DNA from: Mycobacterium sp. | Lineage (GTDB): Bacteria > Actinomycetota > Actinomycetes > Mycobacteriales > Mycobacteriaceae | Length of the DNA: 13,499 bases | Direction of reading: 5' to 3' | Assembly: GCA_029256565.1 (NCBI GenBank) | Contig: JAQSXQ010000065.1 | Coordinates: 1-13,499 of the forward strand | Shown here: positions 1 through 8,265 of the stretch, in pieces | Layout: each line of letters begins with the position of its first letter | How positions within the stretch are numbered: position 1 is the first letter of the stretch | Position numbers and translations under genes: made by a program | Notes under the pieces: model-generated | Databases searched by the model: none | Told to the model about the DNA's origin: nothing | What the model saw: only the letters and a program-made list of their open reading frames with translations

Positions 1-28
1 TGTTACTCAACGCAGATCGGATTCCAAT

Positions 29-283
29 ATGCAAAGTCCCCGGTACCGCGGGGTGGCTGCGTCACTAGGTGTCGCCGCCATCGTGTCGATGGCGGCGTTG
101 ACCGCCTGCAGTGGAGGTGAGACCGAGAGCCCGTCAAACACCACCACGACAACGCCGTCGACGGCTCCCGCCGTCACACCCACTGAAAAGCGCATAAGCC
201 CTAGTGGCGGCAATTCCTTCAGTCCTGGAGTGAAGGCTCCGCCAGCTCCAACGGGCATCCCTGGCACAAACCACACTGGCTAG
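29..283 (+). CDS. Small Thr/Pro-rich lipoprotein, copy 1 of a tandem pair
   Basis: An 84-residue protein of unknown function. Residues 1-27 form a lipoprotein signal peptide: Arg at 5 and 7, a hydrophobic stretch from about residue 9, and a lipobox Leu-Thr-Ala-Cys with the lipid-bearing Cys27. The mature part of about 57 residues is rich in Ser, Thr and Pro, has no predicted fold that I can see, and ends in a Pro-rich segment. It should therefore be an extended chain anchored to the outer face of the cell membrane. The ATG was chosen because it puts Cys27 at exactly the same position as in the downstream paralogue at 373-618. After the Cys, 45 of 52 residues match that paralogue. No clear Shine-Dalgarno is visible, and only 28 bases of upstream DNA are in the window. 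I do not recognise a named family. Confidence 0.7.
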   Translation: MQSPRYRGVAASLGVAAIVSMAALTACSGGETESPSNTTTTTPSTAPAVTPTEKRISPSGGNSFSPGVKAPPAPTGIPGTNHTG

Positions 284-372
284 TAACCGCCTACAGTCCG
301 GAGCGCGTTCGTCAAGCCCCGCAGCGGAAGCTCCTGTTCTCGCTTTTAGCAACTAGAGATGGATGGACGGAC

Positions 373-618
373 ATGGAAAGAAAGCACACTCGCCGTACCG
401 CAGGAGTCCTTGGTGTTGCGGCCCTCATGTCGATGGCGGCGTTGACCGCCTGCGGTGGAGGTGAGACTGAGAGCCCGTCAAGCACCACCATGACAACCCC
501 ATCGACGACGCCTGCTGTCACGCCCACCGAGAAGCGCATAAGCCCTTCTGGCGGCAACTCCTTCAGCCCTCAGATCAAAGCTCCGCCAGCGCCCACAGCC
601 ATTCCCGGCAACCACTAA
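373..618 (+). CDS. Small Thr/Pro-rich lipoprotein, copy 2 of a tandem pair
   Basis: An 81-residue paralogue of the preceding gene. It has a basic N-terminus (Arg/Lys at 3, 4, 7 and 8), a hydrophobic core and the same Leu-Thr-Ala-Cys lipobox with Cys27. The mature region is low in complexity, rich in Thr and Pro, and ends in Asn-His. The central stretch from Pro-Thr-Glu-Lys to Phe-Ser-Pro is unchanged between the two copies, while the signal peptides have diverged. This suggests that the mature segment is under selection. A weak purine-rich stretch (AGAGATGG, 354-361) precedes the ATG. The 89-bp gap to copy 1 lets the two be co-transcribed or separately expressed; I see no convincing promoter in it. 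Function is unknown. Export and lipidation are inferred from the lipobox only. Confidence 0.72.
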   Translation: MERKHTRRTAGVLGVAALMSMAALTACGGGETESPSSTTMTTPSTTPAVTPTEKRISPSGGNSFSPQIKAPPAPTAIPGNH

Positions 619-744
619 GAAGTGACCGCCGCGCCCCGAGGTGACAGTTGCGCTGGCGAAGTGGAGCCGGAGGACAACGGCAGATGCGAAATTAGTCGCC
701 CCCGGCTGGCGTGCCGAATCACCGCTTAAGCGCGTTGCCGCAGG

Positions 745-773
745 CACCCGCCGGGCCTAATGCGCGGCGGGTG
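745..773. terminator. GC-rich hairpin between convergent genes
   Basis: CACCCGCCG at 745-753 is the exact reverse complement of CGGCGGGTG at 765-773, with an 11-nt loop. It lies between the end of the rightward lipoprotein gene (618) and the end of the leftward fic gene (846), so it could stop transcription from both sides. There is no T-run, as is common for mycobacterial hairpin terminators. The rest of 619-845 shows no gene that I can support. Confidence 0.5.
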
Positions 774-845
774 TAAGGCGACGTGGTCGCCTACTTCCGT
801 CTTTGCGCGACAGCAACAGGACCGAGGAGCGAGTTGAGCGGTGGA

Positions 846-2021
846 TTAACCGCGGCGGCCGGCGCGTTCGGCGAAAGCATCGAGCGCGGCGAGTACTTCT
901 GGAGAACGCCACACTCTGTTGCGGGGCCCGTTGGTTGTCTCGATGAGAATTCCTGCTTTCGTGAGTGGGTTGAGATAGCGGTGAGCATTGGTCGACTCGA
1001 TGCCCAGTTCTTGCGCCAGTAGTACGGCGTTCAGGACCGGGCGGCGAGTCAACAAGTCGGCGACCTTCCACACCGCGGAGTCGGACCGCGCGGAGATCAC
1101 ACCGTTCCAGTTTTCCCGGATCTCGCGAAGTTCGACGACCAGTTGTCGCCCGTTGGCGATCGCCAGAATGGTGGCTCGCGAGAAGCTCTCGACAATCGGC
1201 GCGGCGTCACCGTCGCGATAGCTCGTCAATGCGGCGAAGTACGCGTCGGTGTCGGCCAACAGCCCGGCTGAGACCGGCACCGTAACCTGCTGCGTCAATC
1301 CCTTGTTGCGCAGCATCGCTTGCACTAATGCGCGCCCTGTCCGGCCGTTGCCGTCGGTAAAGGGGTGGATGGTCTCGAACTGTGCGTGACTCACCGCGAT
1401 CTGCGGCAGCGCGGGCACGTCGGCCCGGTGGGCGAACGCGATCAGATCGCTGATCGCCCCAGGGATCCGCTCATGACGCGGGCCGACAAACGTCGCGCCG
1501 ATCGGGGTGGACCCACTTCCGATCCACACTGGCTCGGTGCGGAACTCGCCTGGGGTGTGGCGGGAATCGTTGGTCATCAAGGCGCGGTGCATCGTCCGGA
1601 TAGCGTCCGCGTTCAAGGTGTCAGACAGGGCGACCGCTGCCTGCATCGCAGCGGTGTTGGCGACGACCATGGCCGCGTTTTGCTTGGCCTTTCCACCGGG
1701 CAGCTCGGCCTCACCGATTGCGCGCGCCGAGGCGGTCAGGTTCTCGATCTGCGAACTCGCGGCGGATTCCGACCGCAGCAGCACTGATGCGAACGGAGCG
1801 ATCTCGCCGCCGAGTTCGGCGTCAAATCGTGCAATTTCGCGGCTGGCTGACTCAGCGTCGGCCAACACAAATGATGGCAGCTCCAAAACTAGATCGGCAA
1901 CGTTGGCGGGCACCGTGGGGTGATAGGTGCCGTACTGGGGCAGCGCTCGCCCCGCATGCCTCCTGCTCTGCGGCTCCCAACGGACGTCCTCGTGAGTGAC
2001 AGAGCTAAGTGAAGTCACCAC
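846..2021 (-). CDS. Fic-family protein (AMP-transferase) with C-terminal winged helix
   Basis: A 391-residue Fic-domain protein. The Fic motif HPFTDGNGRTGR spans residues 219-230; His219 is the expected catalytic base and the GNGR part binds nucleotide phosphates. Family members usually transfer AMP from ATP to a hydroxyl side chain of a target protein. Residues 89-94 (Ser-Ser-Gln-Ile-Glu-Asn) fit the S/T-x-x-x-E-G/N inhibitory helix placed before the Fic fold, which makes this a self-inhibited class II Fic whose Glu93 would block ATP. Residues about 318-372 look like a winged helix-turn-helix, a common C-terminal partner domain. The start is one of two consecutive GTG codons (2021 or 2018). 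The second lies 6 nt after a TAGACT -10 box and would fit a leaderless mRNA. No separate antitoxin gene is adjacent. The target protein is unknown. Confidence 0.9.
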   Translation of the reverse strand: MVTSLSSVTHEDVRWEPQSRRHAGRALPQYGTYHPTVPANVADLVLELPSFVLADAESASREIARFDAELGGEIAPFASVLLRSESAASSQIENLTASARAIGEAELPGGKAKQNAAMVVANTAAMQAAVALSDTLNADAIRTMHRALMTNDSRHTPGEFRTEPVWIGSGSTPIGATFVGPRHERIPGAISDLIAFAHRADVPALPQIAVSHAQFETIHPFTDGNGRTGRALVQAMLRNKGLTQQVTVPVSAGLLADTDAYFAALTSYRDGDAAPIVESFSRATILAIANGRQLVVELREIRENWNGVISARSDSAVWKVADLLTRRPVLNAVLLAQELGIESTNAHRYLNPLTKAGILIETTNGPRNRVWRSPEVLAALDAFAERAGRRG

Positions 2022-2081
2022 CGCAGTCTAACTTCACTTATTTGCCTACGTGAAGTCAGAAGACGCATCTAACTTCAGTAA
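2006..2081. promoter_or_regulatory. Four-arm operator over the fic promoter
   Basis: TAAGTGAAGT at 2006-2015 is the exact reverse complement of ACTTCACTTA at 2031-2040. A second, slightly altered set lies at 2047-2056 (TACGTGAAGT) and 2072-2081 (ACTTCAGTAA). Both pairs span exactly 35 bp with a 15-bp gap, and the unit repeats every 41 bp. The arms touch the candidate -35, lie beside the -10, and cover about +4 to +13, as a repressor site would. The inner arms 2031-2040 and 2047-2056 also form a tighter dyad with a 6-bp spacer. The Fic winged helix is the obvious candidate ligand, but that is inference. Confidence 0.7.
2025..2030 (-). promoter_or_regulatory. Candidate fic -10 box, leaderless start
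   Basis: On the minus strand TAGACT (TANNNT type) is followed by six bases and then GTG at 2018-2016, the spacing expected when transcription starts on the start codon. A weak -35 match (TTCACG, 2049-2054) sits 18 bp upstream inside the third operator arm. This is inference from sequence; no transcript data are available. Confidence 0.45.
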
Positions 2082-2167
2082 GCGGATCGTCTGGGTGCCT
2101 TACAACCAGCTCGTGCCTCCGCGTGCAGGTCACGTCCACGGCCTGTTGGGCTCACCCGTTCGAAACC

Positions 2168-2189
2168 TCTTGGCACACTCTTGGCACAC
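2168..2189. repeat. Exact 11-bp tandem direct repeat beside the tRNA
   Basis: TCTTGGCACAC occurs twice back to back (2168-2178, 2179-2189), 58 bp from the encoded CCA end of the tRNA-Val. Short direct repeats of this kind can be integrase arm sites or remnants of an element boundary, but no integrase gene is present in the window. The remaining DNA from 2082 to 2247 holds no gene that I can support. Confidence 0.6.
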
Positions 2190-2247
2190 CGGGGGTTTTG
2201 AAAATCGCCCAGAGCCCGGGCTAGGAAAGTCTGAGCTGGGGTTTTGA

Positions 2248-2322
2248 TGGTGGGCGCGGAGGGTTTCGAACCCCCGACCGCTGGTGTGTAAAACCAGAGC
2301 TCTACCACTGAGCTACACGCCC
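2248..2322 (-). tRNA. tRNA-Val (anticodon UAC)
   Basis: The minus strand folds as a full cloverleaf. The 7-bp acceptor stem starts GGGCGTG at 2322 and pairs with CGCGCCC with one G-U. The D arm contains AGCTCAGTGGTAGAGC, and the anticodon stem CTGGT/ACCAG encloses the loop TTTACAC. The T arm contains GGTTCGAAACC. The anticodon TAC (complement of 2288-2290) reads GTA, so the tRNA carries valine. The discriminator is A and the CCA end is encoded (2250-2248). The gene is 72 nt without CCA. Its 3' end faces the accessory-looking left part of the window. Confidence 0.96.
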
Positions 2323-2333
2323 GTGCTCGGGGG

Positions 2334-2339
2334 AGGCTA
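2334..2339 (-). promoter_or_regulatory. Possible -10 box of the tRNA-Val gene
   Basis: TAGCCT on the minus strand fits TANNNT and lies 11 bp before the mature 5' end, leaving a leader of about 5 nt. No good -35 is seen, so this is a weak call. Read-through from ahpE is the alternative. Confidence 0.25.
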
Positions 2340-2342
2340 CAC

Positions 2343-2359
2343 GGCGACGAGGCGTCACC
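2343..2359 (-). terminator. Possible hairpin terminator after ahpE
   Basis: GGCGACG (2343-2349) pairs with CGTCACC (2353-2359), seven pairs including one G-U, around a 3-nt loop. It begins 10 bp after the ahpE stop codon and has no T-run. It may separate ahpE transcription from the tRNA gene. Confidence 0.3.
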
Positions 2360-2369
2360 GGAAATCCCC

Positions 2370-2840
2370 TCAGCTGGCAGGCAGGGCCGCCAGCGCCTCG
2401 GTCCACACCGCCCGATCGCGCAGTTCCCCCGGCTGCTTCATCTCCGCGAACGCGATGACTCCGGACGCGTCGACGACGAACGTGCCGCGGTTCGGGTAGC
2501 CGGTCTGCGGGTTGAACACGCCGTAGTCCTCGGCCACCGCCCCGTGCGGCCAGAAGTCGGACAGCACCGGAAACGTGAACCCGTTCTGCGCGGCCCAGGC
2601 CCGGTGCGTGGGCGGTGGCCCGACCGAGACGGCCAGCGTCCGGGTGACGTCGTTCTGGAAGTCGCCCAGATGGTCGCGGATCTCCCCCAGCTCGCCCTGG
2701 CAGACCGGGGTGAACGCCAGCGGGAAGAACACGAGCAGGACGTTGTGCGACCCGCGGAAGGCGCTCAGGGTGACGGGCTGGCCCGCCTGATCCTTCAGCG
2801 TGAAGTCCGGCGCGCGGGTGCCTGCCTCAAGCAGCGCCAC
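2370..2840 (-). CDS. ahpE: AhpE, one-cysteine peroxiredoxin
   Basis: A 156-residue thioredoxin-fold peroxidase, close to M. tuberculosis AhpE (Rv2238c, about 153 aa) across its whole length. It reduces hydroperoxides and peroxynitrite in the cytoplasm. The peroxidatic site Thr44-x-x-Cys47 is present within FFPLAFTPVC, and Arg118 (NRG) is the likely activating arginine. Cys47 is the only cysteine, so it is a 1-Cys enzyme. In mycobacteria the sulfenic acid of AhpE is known to be resolved by mycothiol and mycoredoxin-1. The GTG start directly follows the TGA of the upstream DUF3052 gene, and its GGAGG overlaps that stop region, so translation is likely coupled. Confidence 0.95.
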   Translation of the reverse strand: MALLEAGTRAPDFTLKDQAGQPVTLSAFRGSHNVLLVFFPLAFTPVCQGELGEIRDHLGDFQNDVTRTLAVSVGPPPTHRAWAAQNGFTFPVLSDFWPHGAVAEDYGVFNPQTGYPNRGTFVVDASGVIAFAEMKQPGELRDRAVWTEALAALPAS

Positions 2841-3263
2841 TCACCTCCGGCTGGCGGCCTTCGACTTCGGCTGCACCAGTCGACTCGCAATCCAGTCGCC
2901 CAGATTGGCCGACGAGGTCTGCACCAACCCTGCGGTCGGTGCCGACTCGGCGATCTCCGCCGGCTGCACGTGCCCGGGCTTGCCGGTCTTGGGTGTCACC
3001 ACCCAGATGACGCCATCGTCCGCGAGCGGCGTGATGGCATCCATCAGCCGGTCGACGAGGTCACCGTCGTCGTCGCGCCACCACAGAAGCACGACGTCGA
3101 CCACCTCGTCGGAGTCCTCATCGAGGAGTTCGCCGCCACAGGCGTCCTCGATGTCCGCCCGGATGTCGTCGTCGCTGTCTTCATCCCAGCCAAGCTCCTG
3201 GATGACATGGTCCTTTTCGATGCCCAGCCTCTGGGCGTAGTTCGGCGAGTCCGCCGCAACCAC
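2841..3263 (-). CDS. DUF3052 family protein (Rv2239c-like)
   Basis: A 140-residue conserved actinobacterial protein with no assigned biochemical role. Residues about 24-55 and 63-75 are very rich in Asp and Glu. A hydrophobic segment (Val-Val-Leu-Leu-Trp-Trp) lies between them, and a second one (Gly-Val-Ile-Trp-Val-Val-Thr-Pro) follows. A small alpha/beta fold and a basic C-terminal tail complete it. There is no signal peptide, so it is cytoplasmic. The GTG start has a strong AAGGAGGA (minus strand, 3275-3268) four bases upstream. It is the first gene of a two-gene unit with ahpE, the same arrangement as Rv2239c-Rv2238c. A link to oxidative stress rests only on this neighbourhood. Confidence 0.85.
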   Translation of the reverse strand: MVAADSPNYAQRLGIEKDHVIQELGWDEDSDDDIRADIEDACGGELLDEDSDEVVDVVLLWWRDDDGDLVDRLMDAITPLADDGVIWVVTPKTGKPGHVQPAEIAESAPTAGLVQTSSANLGDWIASRLVQPKSKAASRR

Positions 3264-3309
3264 CCTGTCCTCCTTATGCCAGCGGGTCCGACACCCACTT
3301 TCGTCGGCC

Positions 3310-3315
3310 CTATAG
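3310..3315 (-). promoter_or_regulatory. Possible -10 of the DUF3052-ahpE unit
   Basis: The minus strand reads CTATAG within AACTATAGGG, about 45 bp upstream of the DUF3052 start, in the 95-bp gap after the lipoprotein gene. It is the only TA-rich hexamer there. The -35 is not convincing. Confidence 0.25.
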
Positions 3316-3358
3316 TTGCACGCTACGGCTCAGCCCACGCGCCTGGCGCGCGAGTTGG

Positions 3359-3940
3359 TCAATATGCGGCGTCGCAAAGGTCCAGCGCGGCGGTCTGCGA
3401 ATCGTTCACCCGAGTCACCGCGGCGTTGAACTCGTCGACCCCCGCATCCCCTTCGATAGCGGCGGCAAGCGCCCGCGCCGCGTCCACCCAGCCGAAGAGC
3501 GAGGCCTGCAATTCCGGCGTCAACGGGTCCGCGACGCTGCCCTCCACCAGGTCTGCGCTGCGGTTGAGCGCGTCGATCGCAGGGCCGGCCTTGGCCACGA
3601 CGTCTGGCGAGTCCTCGTTGTAGGCGCCGACGTAGACGTTCACGGCGGCGATGGCGTCGACGCTGCTCGAGCTGAGGGCCTCGCACGCGGTGTGCACGGC
3701 CTCGGTCGACGCCGACGCCTGACGCTCGGATTCGCGCGCCACGGAACTCGACACCGACGCCTCGCTGGAGGCCGACGCCGACGCGCGGTACAGCGGCACG
3801 TCCGAGCCGTCGAGCGTCGCCGAGCCGTCCGTCACGCTCTGACAGCCCACGACCACCATGGCCAACACCGCCACGACACCCACCGCCCGGCCGGCGGCGC
3901 GCGGGCTGCCGGCCCGCAGCCGTCGACCGATCATGGTCAT
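3359..3940 (-). CDS. Secreted lipoprotein, Rv2240c-like hypothetical
   Basis: A 193-residue exported protein of unknown function at the position of Rv2240c. The N-terminus has several arginines (residues 6-18) and a hydrophobic helix (about 19-31). It ends in the lipobox Val-Val-Gly-Cys with Cys33, so it should be lipid-anchored on the outer face of the membrane. Residues about 50-78 are a Ala/Ser/Glu-rich linker, and the rest looks mainly alpha-helical. Two further cysteines (in HTAC and in DLC near the end) could form a disulfide outside the cell. The ATG at 3940 was chosen; an in-frame ATG two codons later is equally possible. It is divergent from aceE and shares a 143-bp upstream region with it. 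Confidence 0.75.
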   Translation of the reverse strand: MTMIGRRLRAGSPRAAGRAVGVVAVLAMVVVGCQSVTDGSATLDGSDVPLYRASASASSEASVSSSVARESERQASASTEAVHTACEALSSSSVDAIAAVNVYVGAYNEDSPDVVAKAGPAIDALNRSADLVEGSVADPLTPELQASLFGWVDAARALAAAIEGDAGVDEFNAAVTRVNDSQTAALDLCDAAY

Positions 3941-4071
3941 CAGACGTTACCGGTCGGCCGGGTGAACCGTCGGTCATCTCGCTACGACGACCCAGGTGGT
4001 TGGGGTGAGGCAGGATGGAGGACGATGGACAAGCAGTTCACCAGGGCCACGAGCCCGAGCACCCGCCAACC

Positions 4072-4077
4072 AAGGAG
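4072..4077 (+). promoter_or_regulatory. Ribosome binding site fixing the TTG start of aceE
   Basis: AAGGAG stands six bases before TTG at 4084, whereas the upstream ATG at 4015 has no comparable site. This decides the start. Confidence 0.7.
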
Positions 4078-4083
4078 CGGAAG

Positions 4084-6873
<2,790 letters not shown>

Positions 6874-6919
6874 CCTTCACCGTCGAGCGCCTTTGGAGGA
6901 AACTGCCAGAACGGTGGCG

Positions 6920-6925
6920 TAGCTT
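6920..6925 (+). promoter_or_regulatory. Candidate mabR -10 box, leaderless transcript
   Basis: TAGCTT (TANNNT type) is followed by exactly six bases and then the GTG start codon at 6932. Transcription would therefore begin on the start codon, as is frequent in mycobacteria. The -35 region is weak (TTGGAG at 6893-6898 is 21 bp away). Confidence 0.5.
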
Positions 6926-6931
6926 TTAGGG

Positions 6932-8128
6932 GTGACCGACAAAGTTGTGGGCGACGACTCGGCCAGCAGGTCGTCGCTGGAGTTGCTGGACTCCGTCCCG
7001 GAATCGCTGCTTCGACGCGTGAAGCAGCATTCCGGGCGGCTGTCCACCGAGGCGATCCACGTCATGGGCGAGCGGCTGCCGTTCTTCGCCGAACTCGAGG
7101 CGTCGCAGCGGGCCAGCGTCCAGCTCGTCGTCCAGACGGCGCTGGTGAACTTCGCCGAGTGGATGCGCGACCCGCGCGGCGACGTGGGGTACACCGCCGA
7201 GGCCTTCGCGCTGGTGCCGCAGGAGTTGACCCGTCGCATCGCACTGCGCCAGACCGTGGACATGGTGCGGGTGACGATGGAGCACTTCGAGGAAGCGGTG
7301 CCGGTGCTGGCACGCAACCAGGACCAGCGGACCGCGCTGACCGTCGGCATCCTGCGCTACAGCCGCAATCTGGCCTTCGCCGCCGCCTCCGGGTACGCCG
7401 ACGCCGCCGAGGCGCGCGGCGCGTGGGACACCCGGATGGAGGCCAACATCGTCGACGCGGTCGTCCGCGGTGACATCGGCCCGGGACTCCAGTCGCAGGC
7501 CGCCGCGCTCAACTGGGATGCCACCGCGCCGGCGACCGTCGTGGTCGGCCTGCCCAACCCGGCCCGGGTGGAGTACACCAGCGAAGACGTCCACGCCATC
7601 GTCAACCGGCACGGCCGCGTCGCACTGACCGACGTGCACGGCACCTGGTTGGTGGCCATCGTGTCGGGCCAACTCTCGCCGACCGACAGGTTCCTGGCGG
7701 ACCTGATGAACGTGTTCGGGGACGGCCCGGTCGTCATCGGGCCGCGGCCCGTTCCGGCTCGCGAACTGCTGCCCGAGCGGGCCCTCGCCGGGGACCGCTC
7801 GGCCATCGCCGTCCTGGAATCCGAGGTGATGCGACCGCTGGCCGACGCCGGACCCGCGCTCGCCGAGACCCTCGACGCCTACCTCGATTCAGGGGGCGCG
7901 ATCGAGGCCTGCGCGCGCAAATTGTTCGTTCATCCAAACACCGTCCGCTACCGCCTGAAACGCATCACCGACTTCACGGGGAGGGATCCCACGGTGCCGC
8001 GCGACGCGTACATCCTGCGGGTCGCGACGACCCTCGGTCGCCTGAGCCGTGAGGTCTCCCACACCAGCACGGTAAACAGGGCCATGGTGGAGCTGACGCC
8101 GCTGTCTACTTCGTTTCGCGGACAGTGA
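6932..8128 (+). CDS. mabR: MabR, PucR-type regulator of the FAS-II operon
   Basis: A 398-residue transcription factor matching Rv2242/MabR in place and architecture. The N-terminal two thirds form a helical and alpha/beta sensor region. Residues about 320-345 are the PucR-type helix-turn-helix (Ala-Arg-Lys-Leu-Phe-Val-His-Pro-Asn-Thr-Val-Arg-Tyr-Arg-Leu-Lys), where the HPNTVRYR segment is the expected recognition helix. Work on M. tuberculosis and M. smegmatis named this protein MabR and showed that it binds the promoter ahead of fabD. Here it sits immediately upstream of that promoter, 137 bp before fabD, which contains a perfect palindrome that could be its site. It is separated from aceE by 58 bp and has its own candidate promoter. 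The C-terminal 50 residues after the HTH are less recognisable. Confidence 0.92.
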   Translation: MTDKVVGDDSASRSSLELLDSVPESLLRRVKQHSGRLSTEAIHVMGERLPFFAELEASQRASVQLVVQTALVNFAEWMRDPRGDVGYTAEAFALVPQELTRRIALRQTVDMVRVTMEHFEEAVPVLARNQDQRTALTVGILRYSRNLAFAAASGYADAAEARGAWDTRMEANIVDAVVRGDIGPGLQSQAAALNWDATAPATVVVGLPNPARVEYTSEDVHAIVNRHGRVALTDVHGTWLVAIVSGQLSPTDRFLADLMNVFGDGPVVIGPRPVPARELLPERALAGDRSAIAVLESEVMRPLADAGPALAETLDAYLDSGGAIEACARKLFVHPNTVRYRLKRITDFTGRDPTVPRDAYILRVATTLGRLSREVSHTSTVNRAMVELTPLSTSFRGQ

Positions 8129-8179
8129 CGTCGCTGCGGATGTCGCGGCTGTATATCGGGAATGTCCCATCACGTGCGG

Positions 8180-8200
8180 TTTTGTGGACTTCCCACAAAA
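8180..8200. promoter_or_regulatory. Palindromic operator in the fabD (FAS-II) promoter, likely MabR site
   Basis: TTTTGTGG (8180-8187) and CCACAAAA (8193-8200) are perfect inverted repeats around a 5-bp spacer. They are AT-rich in an otherwise GC-rich region and lie just upstream of a CATAAT -10 at 8216-8221. MabR is known to bind the fabD promoter region in mycobacteria; assigning it to this exact palindrome is inference. Confidence 0.6.
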
Positions 8201-8215
8201 ACATAAGACGAGGTT

Positions 8216-8221
8216 CATAAT
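8216..8221 (+). promoter_or_regulatory. Candidate -10 box of the fabD-acpM-kasA-kasB-accD6 operon
   Basis: CATAAT matches TATAAT at five of six positions and lies in the A/T-rich part of the mabR-fabD gap. It predicts a start near 8228 and a short leader. The 17-bp-spaced -35 position falls in the right arm of the palindrome, so a bound regulator could touch RNA polymerase. Confidence 0.45.
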
Positions 8222-8265
8222 CTCTTACACCGCACAAACCCGTCTTCACAGTGTTCTCTTAATCC

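Larger units (their letters stand above)
29..618 (+). repeat. Tandem gene duplication of the lipoprotein unit
   Basis: The two open frames align without gaps from residue 1 to about residue 79 (offset 344 bp). They share long identical DNA stretches, for example around the lipobox codons (about 87-110 and 431-454). The 5' ends and the intergenic DNA are much less alike. This is a direct tandem duplication followed by divergence. Confidence 0.75.

Noticed and set aside
2158..2167. GTTCGAAACC, identical to part of the tRNA T arm, as a duplicated att site
   Set aside because: Only ten bases, with a palindromic TTCGAA core, and in the opposite orientation to the tRNA. A true att duplicate should be in the same orientation and longer.
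2050..2247. Small plus-strand frame between fic and the tRNA
   Set aside because: It begins inside the operator array, crosses the 11-bp repeat, and shows no domain, signal peptide or Shine-Dalgarno.
2544..3623. 359-codon plus-strand frame over ahpE and the DUF3052 gene
   Set aside because: It runs antisense to three genes supported by motifs, and its composition is typical of a shadow frame.
4015..4083. Upstream ATG start for aceE
   Set aside because: It would add 23 residues absent from known AceE and has no ribosome site, whereas TTG 4084 has AAGGAG at the right distance.
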